A DNA stretch of 64,000 bases. Source: PALG01 sp964495885. GTDB taxonomy: Bacteria > Bacteroidota > Bacteroidia > Flavobacteriales > Flavobacteriaceae. The stretch lies in NCBI GenBank assembly GCA_964495885.1, contig CAZBWO010000003.1:165799-229798 (forward strand), in the 5' to 3' direction. Positions within the stretch are counted from its first letter, which is position 1. The number at the start of each line of letters is the position of its first letter. Made by a program: the position numbers and the translations under genes. A model generated the notes under the pieces. It was not told the origin of the DNA. It ran no database searches and was given only the letters and a program-made list of their open reading frames with translations. Shown piece after piece: positions 42,709-51,221 of this stretch.

Positions 42709-43594
42709 TACAACACAAGTAGTTTCCTCTAAAAATTTCCTTGGTGTTTTTTTTGAAATTACCAAGATGCGGCTTTCGGTGAGCGTCGTGTTTTCATCGC
42801 TTGCCGGATATTTATTAGGTGCTGAAACAGTAGATTTCAAAACCCTATTGCTGTTGGCGGTTGGGGGCTATTGTATGGTAGGGGCTTCCAATGTGTTCAA
42901 TCAAATCATCGAAAGAGATTTGGACGCCCTAATGCACCGAACACAAAACAGGCCGCTTCCTTCGGGAAGGATGAGCGTACGTGTAGCATTTATATTGGGT
43001 GCAATCCTTACGCTACTGGGAATAGTAATTTTGTATACAATAAATCCTGCAACTGCCATGTTTGGGGCAATCTCCATATTCATGTATGTAAGTTTGTACA
43101 CTCCCTTAAAAACCAAAACCCCACTTTCGGTATTTATAGGGGCATTTCCAGGGGCAATTCCTTTTATGTTGGGTTGGGTGGCGGCTACCAATGATTTTGG
43201 GATTGAGCCGGGAACGCTTTTCATGATTCAATTTTTTTGGCAATTCCCTCACTTTTGGGCAATAGGCTGGTTTTTGTATGAGGATTACAAGCGAGGAGGA
43301 TTTTTTATGTTGCCTACCGGAAAAAGGGACAAGGGAACCGCAATTCAAGTGGTGCTGTATAGTGTTTGGACGGTACTCACTTCTTTAATCCCTGTTTTTC
43401 ATGTGACGGGTGAATTGAAATTAAGTGTCGTGGCAGGAGTTGTATTGTTGTTATTAGGATGCTGGCTGGTCTGGTATGCCATTCGGTTATACCGATTAAA
43501 GACTGAAAAAGCCGCAAGGCAATTGATGCTGGTGAGTGTAAGTTACATCACATTATTGCAGATCATCTATGTAGTTGATAAATTTGTAAGCTAA
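42701..43594 (+). CDS. ctaB: Heme o synthase (protoheme IX farnesyltransferase)
   Basis: The 297-residue membrane protein has seven to nine membrane segments and the prenyltransferase motifs NQIIERDLDALMHRTQNRPL and DYKRGGFFMLP. It adds a farnesyl group to heme b to make heme o, the precursor of the heme a used by CoxA. The TTG start at 42701 gives MSDTTQVVSSKNF, a usual flavobacterial N-terminus; the nearest in-frame ATG is 22 codons later, inside a conserved part. The stop overlaps the start of the next subunit III gene by one base. Confidence 0.95.
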   Translation: MSDTTQVVSSKNFLGVFFEITKMRLSVSVVFSSLAGYLLGAETVDFKTLLLLAVGGYCMVGASNVFNQIIERDLDALMHRTQNRPLPSGRMSVRVAFILGAILTLLGIVILYTINPATAMFGAISIFMYVSLYTPLKTKTPLSVFIGAFPGAIPFMLGWVAATNDFGIEPGTLFMIQFFWQFPHFWAIGWFLYEDYKRGGFFMLPTGKRDKGTAIQVVLYSVWTVLTSLIPVFHVTGELKLSVVAGVVLLLLGCWLVWYAIRLYRLKTEKAARQLMLVSVSYITLLQIIYVVDKFVS

Positions 43595-44172
43595 TGAAAG
43601 CAACCGAAGAATTAAATAAACACCGAAGGGCAAAAAAAATGATGCTTTGGTTTGGGATTGCAAGCTTGGGGATGAGCTTTGCAGGTCTAACCAGTGCCTA
43701 TGTCGTGAGTAAGGAAAGAGCAGATTGGTTGGAAAACCTTCAAATTCCGCAAGCATTCTGGATAAGCTTAGGTGTTATTTTGGTGAGTAGTGTAACAATG
43801 TATTTGGCCAAACGCAGCGTGCTGCAGGAAAGTCATAAAAAAGCAACATTATGGCTATGGGTTACTTTTTTGTTAGGGGTGCTATTTATCTTTTTGCAAT
43901 ACAAGGGGTTTTCTGAAATTTACAATGAATTTGGCTACAGCTTTACTGGACCAACGAGTACCATCTCTTACTCCTACATTTTTTTAATTGTCATGGTGCA
44001 TATATTGCACGTGATTGCAGCCTTGATTTCATTAATCGTAGTAATTTATAATCATTATAAACAAAAATATCATCAAGGGAATACCTTAGGAATAGAATTG
44101 GCAGCAACTTTCTGGCATTTTGTAGATTTTCTATGGATTTATCTCTTTTTGTTTTTCTATTTCGTTAGATAA
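43594..44172 (+). CDS. Cytochrome c oxidase subunit III, short form
   Basis: The 192-residue protein has five membrane segments and the subunit III signatures HILHVIAALISLIVVIYNHY and FWHFVDFLWIYLFLFFYF. Its ATG overlaps the ctaB stop (TAATG), suggesting coupled translation. A second, longer subunit III gene follows, so the oxidase may have two subunit III-like proteins, or one serves a different oxidase form. It is shorter than typical subunit III (about 260 residues), like the five-helix form found in other bacteria. Confidence 0.9.
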   Translation: MKATEELNKHRRAKKMMLWFGIASLGMSFAGLTSAYVVSKERADWLENLQIPQAFWISLGVILVSSVTMYLAKRSVLQESHKKATLWLWVTFLLGVLFIFLQYKGFSEIYNEFGYSFTGPTSTISYSYIFLIVMVHILHVIAALISLIVVIYNHYKQKYHQGNTLGIELAATFWHFVDFLWIYLFLFFYFVR

Positions 44173-44182
44173 AAATTATATT

Positions 44183-44190
44183 TATTTTTG
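44183..44190 (+). promoter_or_regulatory. -7 box for the long subunit III gene
   Basis: TATTTTTG matches TAnnTTTG in the 44-base gap between the two subunit III genes, 26 bases before the start at 44217, so the long form may be expressed separately. Confidence 0.5.
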
Positions 44191-44216
44191 CAATCTAAAT
44201 AATCCAATTTCTTTCT

Positions 44217-45200
44217 ATGGAAGCAACTGTTGCGAAAACAGGTACCGAAGGAAAAACCTGGGGAGGAGGTAGACAACCTCTCAATGCGAGTTATGGTAAG
44301 ATGATGATGTGGTTTTTCATTGTGTCTGATGCCTTAACCTTCTCTGGCTTTATTGCCTCTTATGGTTTTTCAAGATTTAAATTCATTGATGCGTGGCCTA
44401 TTGCCGATGAGGTTTTTACCCACGTTCCTTTTTTACATGGAGTTCCAGCTCCAATGTACTACGTAGCCTTCATGACCTTAGTGCTGATTTTTTCTTCGGT
44501 TACGATGGTATTGGCCGTAGATGCAGGGCATAAGATGAAACAGAAACAAGTAGCTTGGTATATGTTCTTTACCATTATTGGTGGGGCAATTTTCGTTGGT
44601 TCCCAAGCTTGGGAATGGGCTACATTTATTAAAGGAGATTACGGTGCGGTGGAAACGAAGGGAGGAAGAATCCTTCAGTTTTTAAACACCGAAGGAGAAC
44701 GAGTTGCTATTGCAGATTTCGCAAAACACATTCCAACAGATAGAACTACACATGAACGTAAAAATGGGTTGTGGTACACTACGGAGCCCGTTACAAGGAC
44801 TTCTTTCTCATATGAGGAAGTAAAAGCTGGTTTCTTGGAAAATGAAAACCTGTTGGTTAGAACCCAATATTTAGATGAGCATGGGCATCCTACGGTCTTG
44901 TCAAGAGAAGAATCTATTGACAAAATTATGAATGATGGTAAACTTGTTGTGGAAGGTGCCAATCTTATCCACAATGAGTATGGGCATCCTTTGTTTGCAA
45001 ACTTTTTCTTCTTCATTACTGGGTTCCACGGCTTCCACGTTTTTTCAGGGGTAGTCATCAACGTTATTATCTTTTTCAATGTAATACTGGGAACCTATGA
45101 GCGTAGAAAAAGTTATGAAATGGTAGAAAAAGTAGGACTCTACTGGCACTTTGTAGACTTGGTATGGGTATTTGTATTTACCTTTTTCTATTTGGTTTAA
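44217..45200 (+). CDS. coxC: Cytochrome c oxidase subunit III, long form with soluble insertion
   Basis: The 327-residue protein has the subunit III membrane core, with TGFHGFHVFSGVVINVIIFF and YWHFVDLVWVFVFTFFYLV near the C-terminus. Residues about 140-258 form a soluble insertion between membrane segments, rich in Glu, Thr and Arg. Subunit III stabilises proton pumping by subunit I. The insert probably lies at the membrane surface and may contact the alternative complex III partner; this is inference. The gene is followed after 18 bases by subunit IV. Confidence 0.92.
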   Translation: MEATVAKTGTEGKTWGGGRQPLNASYGKMMMWFFIVSDALTFSGFIASYGFSRFKFIDAWPIADEVFTHVPFLHGVPAPMYYVAFMTLVLIFSSVTMVLAVDAGHKMKQKQVAWYMFFTIIGGAIFVGSQAWEWATFIKGDYGAVETKGGRILQFLNTEGERVAIADFAKHIPTDRTTHERKNGLWYTTEPVTRTSFSYEEVKAGFLENENLLVRTQYLDEHGHPTVLSREESIDKIMNDGKLVVEGANLIHNEYGHPLFANFFFFITGFHGFHVFSGVVINVIIFFNVILGTYERRKSYEMVEKVGLYWHFVDLVWVFVFTFFYLV

Positions 45201-45218
45201 TTTTCAGCAAAAACAATT

Positions 45219-45602
45219 ATGGCACACGAACATAAATTAGCAATTTTTAGAGGGACATTAAAGTTTAAATCCAATATCCAAAAAATATGGGGTGTTTTTG
45301 CATTCCTTTGTATTGTTACTGCAGTTGAAGTAGTTCTAGGTATCGTAAAGCCAGAGTCGCTTACTGGAAGCCGTTTTTTGGCAATGAAGTTGCTTAATTG
45401 GATTTTCATTATCCTAACGCTCGTAAAAGCATATTACATTACATGGGATTTCATGCACATGCGTGATGAATGGAAAGCATTGAGAAGAGCAGTGGTTTGG
45501 ACCGCGGTTTTCCTAATTTGCTATTTAATATTAATATTATTGATTGAGGGAGATTATATTTTTGACGTGTATAAACAAAACTATATCAAATTTAATTTCT
45601 AA
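45219..45602 (+). CDS. coxD: Cytochrome c oxidase subunit IV
   Basis: The 127-residue protein has three membrane segments (about 20-42, 53-73 and 87-110) and the prokaryotic subunit IV pattern (VFAFLCIVTAVEVVLGIV, IILTLVKAYYITWDFMHMRD, FLICYLILILLIEGDYIF). It belongs to the COX4_pro-type family that supports assembly of the CuB site. It is followed by a terminator at 45625-45653. Confidence 0.93.
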   Translation: MAHEHKLAIFRGTLKFKSNIQKIWGVFAFLCIVTAVEVVLGIVKPESLTGSRFLAMKLLNWIFIILTLVKAYYITWDFMHMRDEWKALRRAVVWTAVFLICYLILILLIEGDYIFDVYKQNYIKFNF

Positions 45603-45624
45603 CTTAAAAAGTTATCATACTCAG

Positions 45625-45653
45625 ACCCCTGTTCCTAAAAGCAGGGGTTTTTT
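45625..45653 (+). terminator. Terminator after the subunit IV gene
   Basis: ACCCCTG (45625-45631) pairs with CAGGGGT (45642-45648) around a 10-base loop, followed by TTTTT. It separates the oxidase subunit genes from the SCO-containing unit. Confidence 0.75.
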
Positions 45654-45679
45654 ATTTGTTCAAAATTAACGTATTCGGG

Positions 45680-45710
45680 TTGCCCAAGCTTTTTTTGGGT
45701 CGTATTTTTG
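45680..45710 (+). promoter_or_regulatory. Promoter of the SCO gene unit (TTG-N20-TATTTTTG)
   Basis: TTG (45680-45682), 20 bases, then TATTTTTG (45703-45710) form a full Bacteroidota promoter. The -7 box overlaps an upstream TTG start candidate at 45708, so translation must begin further down, at the TTG at 45726. Confidence 0.7.
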
Positions 45711-45725
45711 CATAAAACAGAAAAG

Positions 45726-46376
45726 TTGAAATCAAAAAAATATTTGGTACTAGGGGTGCTTTTTTTATTGCCCATCACCGTGTATCTGTTTTTTGCCTCC
45801 GGGGTAAACAATTTCGCCAAACTTCCTATAATTACGGAGGACATTACAGATTTGACGAATTTTAAAAATTTCGATAGTACTTCTATCACTTTAAATAATA
45901 AAATTACCGTATTGGGCTTTTTTGGAACTACCGTTGATTCCAAAAAAGGGAATGCATTCAATCTTGCACATAAGATTTACAAAAAGAACTGGGAATTCGA
46001 GGATTTTCAGTTTGTAATACTCGTAACTGAAGATCAAAGATTGGAGGTGCAGCAATTGAAAAGGGAACTGGCCCAAATAGCAGATCCTTCCAATTACCAT
46101 TTTGTATATGGTTCCAAGATGGCTATTGAAGCTATTTTTGAAAGTTTGGAAACACCCTTTATATTAGATACTCACACAGCTTCAGATGTTGTGTTCATTA
46201 TAGACAAGGAAAGAAACCTTAGGGGAAGATTGGATGATGAAGACGTTGGAAAACTATATGGATATAATGCTTCAGATTACGCTGAAATAAACAATAAAAT
46301 GGGAGATGATATAAAAGTGGTTCTGGCAGAATATAGATTGGCCTTGAAGAAGTATAAAGCCAAAAGGGACATTTAG
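45726..46376 (+). CDS. SCO-like thioredoxin-fold membrane protein lacking the copper ligands
   Basis: From the TTG at 45726 there are 216 residues: an N-terminal membrane anchor (about 5-24) and a thioredoxin-like domain. It lines up by eye with the SCO protein next to it: VLGFFGTTVDSKKGN (62-76) corresponds to the SCO stretch around TTCPSICP. Both copper Cys are replaced (Val70, Lys74), and the conserved His before the last strand is also missing (TASDVVFIID instead of EHSGFFALID). It probably cannot bind copper in the SCO way and may act as a partner or scaffold. The gene starts the sco-DUF420 unit and ends 2 bases before the sco start. Confidence 0.65.
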   Translation: MKSKKYLVLGVLFLLPITVYLFFASGVNNFAKLPIITEDITDLTNFKNFDSTSITLNNKITVLGFFGTTVDSKKGNAFNLAHKIYKKNWEFEDFQFVILVTEDQRLEVQQLKRELAQIADPSNYHFVYGSKMAIEAIFESLETPFILDTHTASDVVFIIDKERNLRGRLDDEDVGKLYGYNASDYAEINNKMGDDIKVVLAEYRLALKKYKAKRDI

Positions 46377-46378
46377 AT

Positions 46379-47083
46379 ATGAAGAAGAAAAGCTATAGTT
46401 ATATTGGTATTTCCTTTGTCATCCTTGTCTTTGGGATATTATTCATTCCAAAGATTTTAAATCGGCTTCAAAACGGCGATGTAGTGGATAAGGATCGCCA
46501 TAATTTGGAAAGAGGGAATAAAATAACCCTTGAAGAATTAGTGACTATAGGGAAAGTGCCGGATTTTCAATTTATAAATCAAAACCAAGATACCATCACT
46601 CAAGATGACTATGCCGGGAAGGTATATGTGGTTGAATTTTTCTTTACTACCTGCCCTTCCATTTGCCCGGTGATGAATCAAAACATGCTGAAAATTGCCA
46701 AGGAATACCGTTCGGAAAATGATTTTGGAGTAGCTTCATTTACAATAAACCCTATCTATGATACGCCTTCCGTATTAAAAGAATATGCTGAAGCCTATGG
46801 CATCCAACATCCCAATTGGCACTTGCTTACGGGAGAGCAGCAACAGATTTTCAAATTGGCCAATGAAGGGTTCAACCTTTATGTGGGTGAAGCCCCAGAG
46901 GTAGAAGGAGGTTTTGAGCATTCTGGATTTTTTGCGCTTATAGACGGCGATGGAAATATCCGCTCAAGAAAGGATGCTTTTGAAAACCCAATTATTTATT
47001 ATGATGGCTTAGAGGAAGAGGGAATAGAAATGCTTATAGATGATATAAAATTATTATTGAAAGAAACGGATGGAACAAACTAA
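46379..47083 (+). CDS. sco1: SCO1/SenC family copper chaperone
   Basis: The 234-residue protein has an N-terminal membrane anchor (about 8-26) and a thioredoxin-like domain with the copper site CPSIC (Cys92, Cys96) and the third ligand His181 in FEHSGFF. SCO proteins deliver copper to the CuA site of CoxB or reduce its Cys. The position after the ligand-less paralogue and before DUF420 fits an oxidase assembly unit. The DUF420 gene overlaps its end by 14 bases. Confidence 0.95.
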   Translation: MKKKSYSYIGISFVILVFGILFIPKILNRLQNGDVVDKDRHNLERGNKITLEELVTIGKVPDFQFINQNQDTITQDDYAGKVYVVEFFFTTCPSICPVMNQNMLKIAKEYRSENDFGVASFTINPIYDTPSVLKEYAEAYGIQHPNWHLLTGEQQQIFKLANEGFNLYVGEAPEVEGGFEHSGFFALIDGDGNIRSRKDAFENPIIYYDGLEEEGIEMLIDDIKLLLKETDGTN

Positions 47084-47597
47084 ACTAGAAAGACGATATA
47101 AAATTTGGACGTGGATTTTATCAATAGCTATTCCCATAGCAGTGGCCATACTATTTAGGGTTCGTATTCCCAATGTTGCGCCTTTAGATTTTTTACCGCC
47201 AATTTATGCAGGTATCAATGCCATGACTGCAATTTTATTGGTAATGGCCGTAATTCAAATTAAAAAGGGGAACAAGTTTCTGCACGAAACATTCATGAAA
47301 ATTTGTATTGTACTTTCCTTGTTGTTTTTGGTGATGTATGTAGCCTATCATATGACTTCAGACCCAACGCCATATGGTGGGGAAGGAATTTTAAAATACT
47401 TGTATTATGTTATTTTAATTTCGCACATTATTTTATCTGTTACTATTGTTCCCTTTGTGTTGGTTACGTATGTACGTGCTATTTTGGGGAAGTTTCCGCA
47501 GCACAAAAAAATTGCGAAAATAACCTTTCCTATTTGGTTATATGTAGCCATTACAGGAGTTGTTGTGTACCTTATGATTTCACCATATTATGTTTAA
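47070..47597 (+). CDS. DUF420 family membrane protein
   Basis: The 175-residue protein has about five membrane segments and the DUF420 stretches NAMTAILLVMAVIQIKKGNK and HETFMKICIVLSLLFLVMYV, with conserved His in FLHETFM and in VAYHMT and SHIILS. DUF420 proteins (also CtaM/YozB-like) are linked to assembly of heme-copper oxidases, which fits the neighbours. The start overlaps sco1 by 14 bases and its own end overlaps the next small gene by 8 bases. Confidence 0.9.
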   Translation: MEQTKLERRYKIWTWILSIAIPIAVAILFRVRIPNVAPLDFLPPIYAGINAMTAILLVMAVIQIKKGNKFLHETFMKICIVLSLLFLVMYVAYHMTSDPTPYGGEGILKYLYYVILISHIILSVTIVPFVLVTYVRAILGKFPQHKKIAKITFPIWLYVAITGVVVYLMISPYYV

Positions 47598-47829
47598 AAT
47601 GAAACATAAAGCGTATCTTTTATTTGTTTTTTTATTGCTTGTCGCAACTAGTGTTGATGCGCAATGCGCTATGTGCCGTGCCGTTCTGGAAACTGAAACA
47701 GATGGAGGTGCAGCCAAGGGCATTAATAATGGAATTGTCTATTTAATGATCTTTCCCTATCTGCTTATTGGGGTTGTTGGCTACTTTGTTTTTAAGATGC
47801 GGCAAAAAGCCAAAAAACAAGAATCTTAA
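47590..47829 (+). CDS. Small membrane protein with CxxC motif (79 aa)
   Basis: This 79-residue protein has a signal-like first hydrophobic segment (about 5-24) ending near VDAQ, then CAMCRAVLET, a short loop, and a C-terminal membrane segment (about 49-68) with a basic end. The CxxC just after the signal could bind a metal or act in redox. I do not recognise a named family. Its translation overlaps the DUF420 gene, and its location suggests a part in oxidase or copper-site assembly; this is inference. Confidence 0.7.
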   Translation: MFKMKHKAYLLFVFLLLVATSVDAQCAMCRAVLETETDGGAAKGINNGIVYLMIFPYLLIGVVGYFVFKMRQKAKKQES

Positions 47830-47921
47830 AATTGGCTGTAACATTTTGCTTTTGAAACAGTCTTATGAATGTAGACTTCGCTAACCAACAACCGTAAGTC
47901 TTAACAAGATTTTTACATTTT

Positions 47922-47940
47922 TAAGCCCTAAAGGGGCTTA
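47922..47940 (+). promoter_or_regulatory. Small hairpin ahead of the ABC operon
   Basis: TAAGCCC pairs with GGGCTTA around a 5-base loop, followed by CTTTG and not a T run. It may mark a leader structure or site near the ABC promoter. The remaining 134-base gap has no clear TAnnTTTG box. Confidence 0.3.
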
Positions 47941-47963
47941 CTTTGTAATAAGATTTATTGATT

Positions 47964-48686
47964 ATGATTGAAATCAAGGACTTGCACAAATCCTATCAGG
48001 TAGGAAATAATTCCCTGCACGTATTAAAAGGTATTGACTTTGAAGCCAAAGAAGGCGAAATGGTGGCTATTATGGGGTCTTCTGGATCTGGGAAATCTAC
48101 CTTCCTTAATATTTTGGGAATGTTGGATGAAGCCGAAAAAGGGAGTTATAAGCTAGACGGGAAAATCATTAAAAACCTTAATGAAAAAATAGCGGCTAAA
48201 TACCGAAATAAATTCCTTGGTTTTATCTTTCAGTCCTTTAATTTGGTTTCCTATAAGTCTGCTTTAGACAATGTATCCATGCCGTTATATTATCAAGGGG
48301 TAAAACGCCAAGAGCGCACCGAAAGGGCAATGCACTATTTGGAAAAAGTAGGTTTGGCAAATTGGGCAGATCATTTACCCAGTGAACTTTCGGGGGGTCA
48401 AAAGCAACGAGTAGCGATAGCAAGGGCCTTGGCAAGTGATCCAAAGGTTTTATTGGCAGATGAGCCTACGGGAGCACTGGATTCCAAAACATCCTATGAA
48501 GTGATGGAGCTAATCCAAGCTATTAATGATGAAGGAAAAACAATCTTGGTGGTTACCCACGAAGATGATATTGCACATATGTGTAAGCGAATAGTACACC
48601 TAAAGGATGGGTTGATTATAGATGATTCAAAAGTAACCCAAATAAGAGCAGACCAAGCTAAGAAAAATCAAGCAACCCATGTTTAA
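47964..48686 (+). CDS. ABC transporter ATP-binding protein (MacB/LolD type)
   Basis: From the ATG at 47964 the protein has 240 residues. It has Walker A GSSGSGKST, the Q-loop region FIFQSFNLV, signature LSGGQKQRVAIARAL, Walker B LLADEPTGALDS and the H-loop VVTHEDD. This matches the MacB/LolD class of mechanotransmission transporters. A TTG at 47958 is in frame but less likely. The permease gene starts 8 bases before its stop. Confidence 0.94.
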   Translation: MIEIKDLHKSYQVGNNSLHVLKGIDFEAKEGEMVAIMGSSGSGKSTFLNILGMLDEAEKGSYKLDGKIIKNLNEKIAAKYRNKFLGFIFQSFNLVSYKSALDNVSMPLYYQGVKRQERTERAMHYLEKVGLANWADHLPSELSGGQKQRVAIARALASDPKVLLADEPTGALDSKTSYEVMELIQAINDEGKTILVVTHEDDIAHMCKRIVHLKDGLIIDDSKVTQIRADQAKKNQATHV

Positions 48687-49923
48687 TCTAGAACGCTGGC
48701 AGGAAATATTTGAAACGATTCGGAAGAATAAACTACGTACTTTTCTTACGGGATTGTCTGTAGCTTCAGGTATTTTTATCTTGGTTATTTTACTGGCAAT
48801 TGGGCAAGGAATGCAAAACGGAATTGCCCAAGAATTTGAACAAGATGCCGCAAATAGGATTAGTGTTTGGGCAGGTGTGACTTCCGTAGAGTATAAAGGA
48901 CTTAACCCAGGAAGAAGGATACAATTAGATATGCAAGACTATAATCTTGCGGAAGCCAAAAACCAAAATCAATTAGAATATAAGTCTGGGGTATACAGTA
49001 TGTGGGGGCAGCTTGCAACCTACGGAAGGGAGAGTGGAAGTTACCGAATAGAAGGTGTTCGTGGGGATTATCAGTTTTTGGAAAATGAAACGTTAACCGC
49101 AGGACGATATATTAATCAAAAGGATTTAGACAGCTATGAAAAAGTGGCCATCTTGGGAAATCGGGTAAACCTGGATCTTTTCAAAGGAAAGAATGCCATT
49201 GGTGAGTATATTGAAATTTCAGGTATTAAATTTAAGGTAGTGGGTATTTACACAGACCCTGGAGGGGAACGTGAGGAAACCCGAATTTTCATCCCACTTA
49301 CCACTGCACAGCGTATTTATAATGCAGGAACCGATTTACGATCTATGGCATTTACCTTAGAACCTCAAAATAGTTTTGAAGAAGCTGTTGCAATGTCTGA
49401 AGCATTTTCAGCACAATTGGAAAACGACTTAAAGACCCGCCATACCATTGCACCTCAAGATGAGAACGCAGTGCACATTAACAATTCTTTGGAAAACGCG
49501 AAGCGTTTTTACGATCTCATGGCAATGATTCGGTATTTTTTCTGGGGAGTGGGAATTTGTACCATTATCGCTGGTGTAGTTGGAGTGAGTAATATCATGC
49601 TCATTATTGTGAAAGAACGAACTAAGGAAATTGGGATACGAAAGGCCATTGGTGCTCAGCCACTTTCCATTATAGGAATGATATTGCATGAATCTATTTT
49701 TGTGACGGCCATAGCAGGATTTGTAGGTCTAATATTAAGCTTATTGTTGTTGGAAGTAGTTGGTCCTGCTATTGAAACAGATTTTATTAAAAATCCGTCT
49801 GTAAATTTTCAGGTAGCCATCACCACTGTATTTATACTGATTTTGGCAGGTGCGATTGCTGGATTTTTTCCAGCTTACAGAGCTTCCAATATTAAACCCA
49901 TAGTTGCTTTAAGGGATGAGTAA
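48679..49923 (+). CDS. ABC transporter permease (MacB/FtsX type), first copy
   Basis: The 414-residue protein has one N-terminal membrane segment, a large periplasmic domain (about 45-285), and three C-terminal segments, with the FtsX-family stretch GVSNIMLIIVKERTKEIGIR. This is the MacB_PCD/FtsX layout that moves substrates by a periplasmic pumping motion. It overlaps the ATPase gene by 8 bases and the second permease gene by 8 bases. Confidence 0.93.
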   Translation: MFNLERWQEIFETIRKNKLRTFLTGLSVASGIFILVILLAIGQGMQNGIAQEFEQDAANRISVWAGVTSVEYKGLNPGRRIQLDMQDYNLAEAKNQNQLEYKSGVYSMWGQLATYGRESGSYRIEGVRGDYQFLENETLTAGRYINQKDLDSYEKVAILGNRVNLDLFKGKNAIGEYIEISGIKFKVVGIYTDPGGEREETRIFIPLTTAQRIYNAGTDLRSMAFTLEPQNSFEEAVAMSEAFSAQLENDLKTRHTIAPQDENAVHINNSLENAKRFYDLMAMIRYFFWGVGICTIIAGVVGVSNIMLIIVKERTKEIGIRKAIGAQPLSIIGMILHESIFVTAIAGFVGLILSLLLLEVVGPAIETDFIKNPSVNFQVAITTVFILILAGAIAGFFPAYRASNIKPIVALRDE

Positions 49924-51190
49924 GATTTTCAGCAGGGATAGTTGGTCAGAGATTATTGAAGCTTTGAGCTCAAATTGGTTCAGAACCATTCTAACTGCTT
50001 TTGGAGTACTTTGGGGTATTTTTATTTTGGTAATCCTTTTGGCTGCTGGGAAAGGATTGGAAAATGGGGTGAAACAAGGTTTTGATGGCATGGCCACAAA
50101 TTCTATGTTCATGTGGACCCAAACGGTTTCAAAACCTTATAAGGGGTTGCCTAAAGGACGGAGGTATAGATTTAAAATTGGGGATGTAGAGGCGATAAAG
50201 CAAAACGTGCCAAACCTTAGATTTGTATCACCTAGAAATCAGTTGGGAGGCTTCCGGGGCGCCAATAATGTAGTGCGTGGTTTGAAAACTGGAGCCTACA
50301 ATGTATACGGTGATTACCCTGAAATAATAGAACAACAGCCCATGGATATTACCAAGGGTCGCTTTTTGAATTATTCAGATATTGATGATAAAAGGAAAGT
50401 TGCAGTAATTGGTGAGGGTGTCCAAACTGGCTTGTATGATCCAGGAGAAGATGTCATTGGAAGCTACATAAAAATCAATGGGGTGAACTTCATGGTCATT
50501 GGCACCTATAAAAAGAAAAGCAATGGGGGTGGGGATGCCGAAGAAGCCCAAAAAGAAATATATGTTCCGTTCACCTCTTTCTCTCAAGCTTTTAATATGG
50601 CAGATCAGGTAGGTTGGATGGCCATTACCGCACAGGATGGATATTCAATTACCAACTTGAAAAGTCAAGTGTTTGATGTAGTTAAAAAGCGTCATAACAT
50701 CCACCCCGAAGATGATAGGGCTGTAGGAAATTTTGATCTTTGGGAAGAATATAAAAGAATCAATGGATTGTTTGTAGCTCTGAATTTTGTGGCCTATTTC
50801 GTAGGAATTTTGGTATTGCTTTCAGGAATTATCGGAATAAGTAATATCATGCTCATTGTGGTGAAGGAGCGTACCAAGGAGATAGGGATACGAAGGGCAT
50901 TGGGAGCTACTCCCTGGAGTATTAGATCCCAAATTTTATTAGAATCTATTTTCTTGACCATCATATCTGGAATGGCAGGAATTGTTTTGGCGACAGGGAT
51001 ATTGATGTTGGTGAATTACATCATGAAAGGAATGGATACAAGTGAAATGATGTTCTTAAATCCTTCCGTAAACATTGGAGTAGTCATTATTGCACTTATA
51101 ATATTAATTGTTTCGGGTTTACTGGCTGGTTTGATTCCTGCGCAGACAGCTATCAAGGTCAAACCGGTAGATGCCTTAAGAACTGAATAA
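49916..51190 (+). CDS. ABC transporter permease (MacB/FtsX type), second copy
   Basis: This 424-residue paralogue of the previous gene has the same layout and the stretch GISNIMLIVVKERTKEIGIR. Two different permeases suggest a heterodimeric transporter with the single ATPase gene. It follows by overlap (8 bases) and precedes the adaptor gene by 31 bases. Confidence 0.93.
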   Translation: MSKIFSRDSWSEIIEALSSNWFRTILTAFGVLWGIFILVILLAAGKGLENGVKQGFDGMATNSMFMWTQTVSKPYKGLPKGRRYRFKIGDVEAIKQNVPNLRFVSPRNQLGGFRGANNVVRGLKTGAYNVYGDYPEIIEQQPMDITKGRFLNYSDIDDKRKVAVIGEGVQTGLYDPGEDVIGSYIKINGVNFMVIGTYKKKSNGGGDAEEAQKEIYVPFTSFSQAFNMADQVGWMAITAQDGYSITNLKSQVFDVVKKRHNIHPEDDRAVGNFDLWEEYKRINGLFVALNFVAYFVGILVLLSGIIGISNIMLIVVKERTKEIGIRRALGATPWSIRSQILLESIFLTIISGMAGIVLATGILMLVNYIMKGMDTSEMMFLNPSVNIGVVIIALIILIVSGLLAGLIPAQTAIKVKPVDALRTE

Positions 51191-51221
51191 AAAAATCGAT
51201 CAAAATAAAGTATAAAATAAC

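Noticed and set aside
42691..42720. Frameshift at the 5' end of ctaB (ATG at 42691 as lost start)
   Set aside because: The TTG at 42701 gives an intact and usual N-terminus, so a frameshift is not needed; the ATG is treated as a short upstream frame.
42586..42840. Longer N-terminus of the MBL-fold protein from 42840
   Set aside because: It would read through its own promoter and the start of ctaB, and the signal peptide begins only at 42585.
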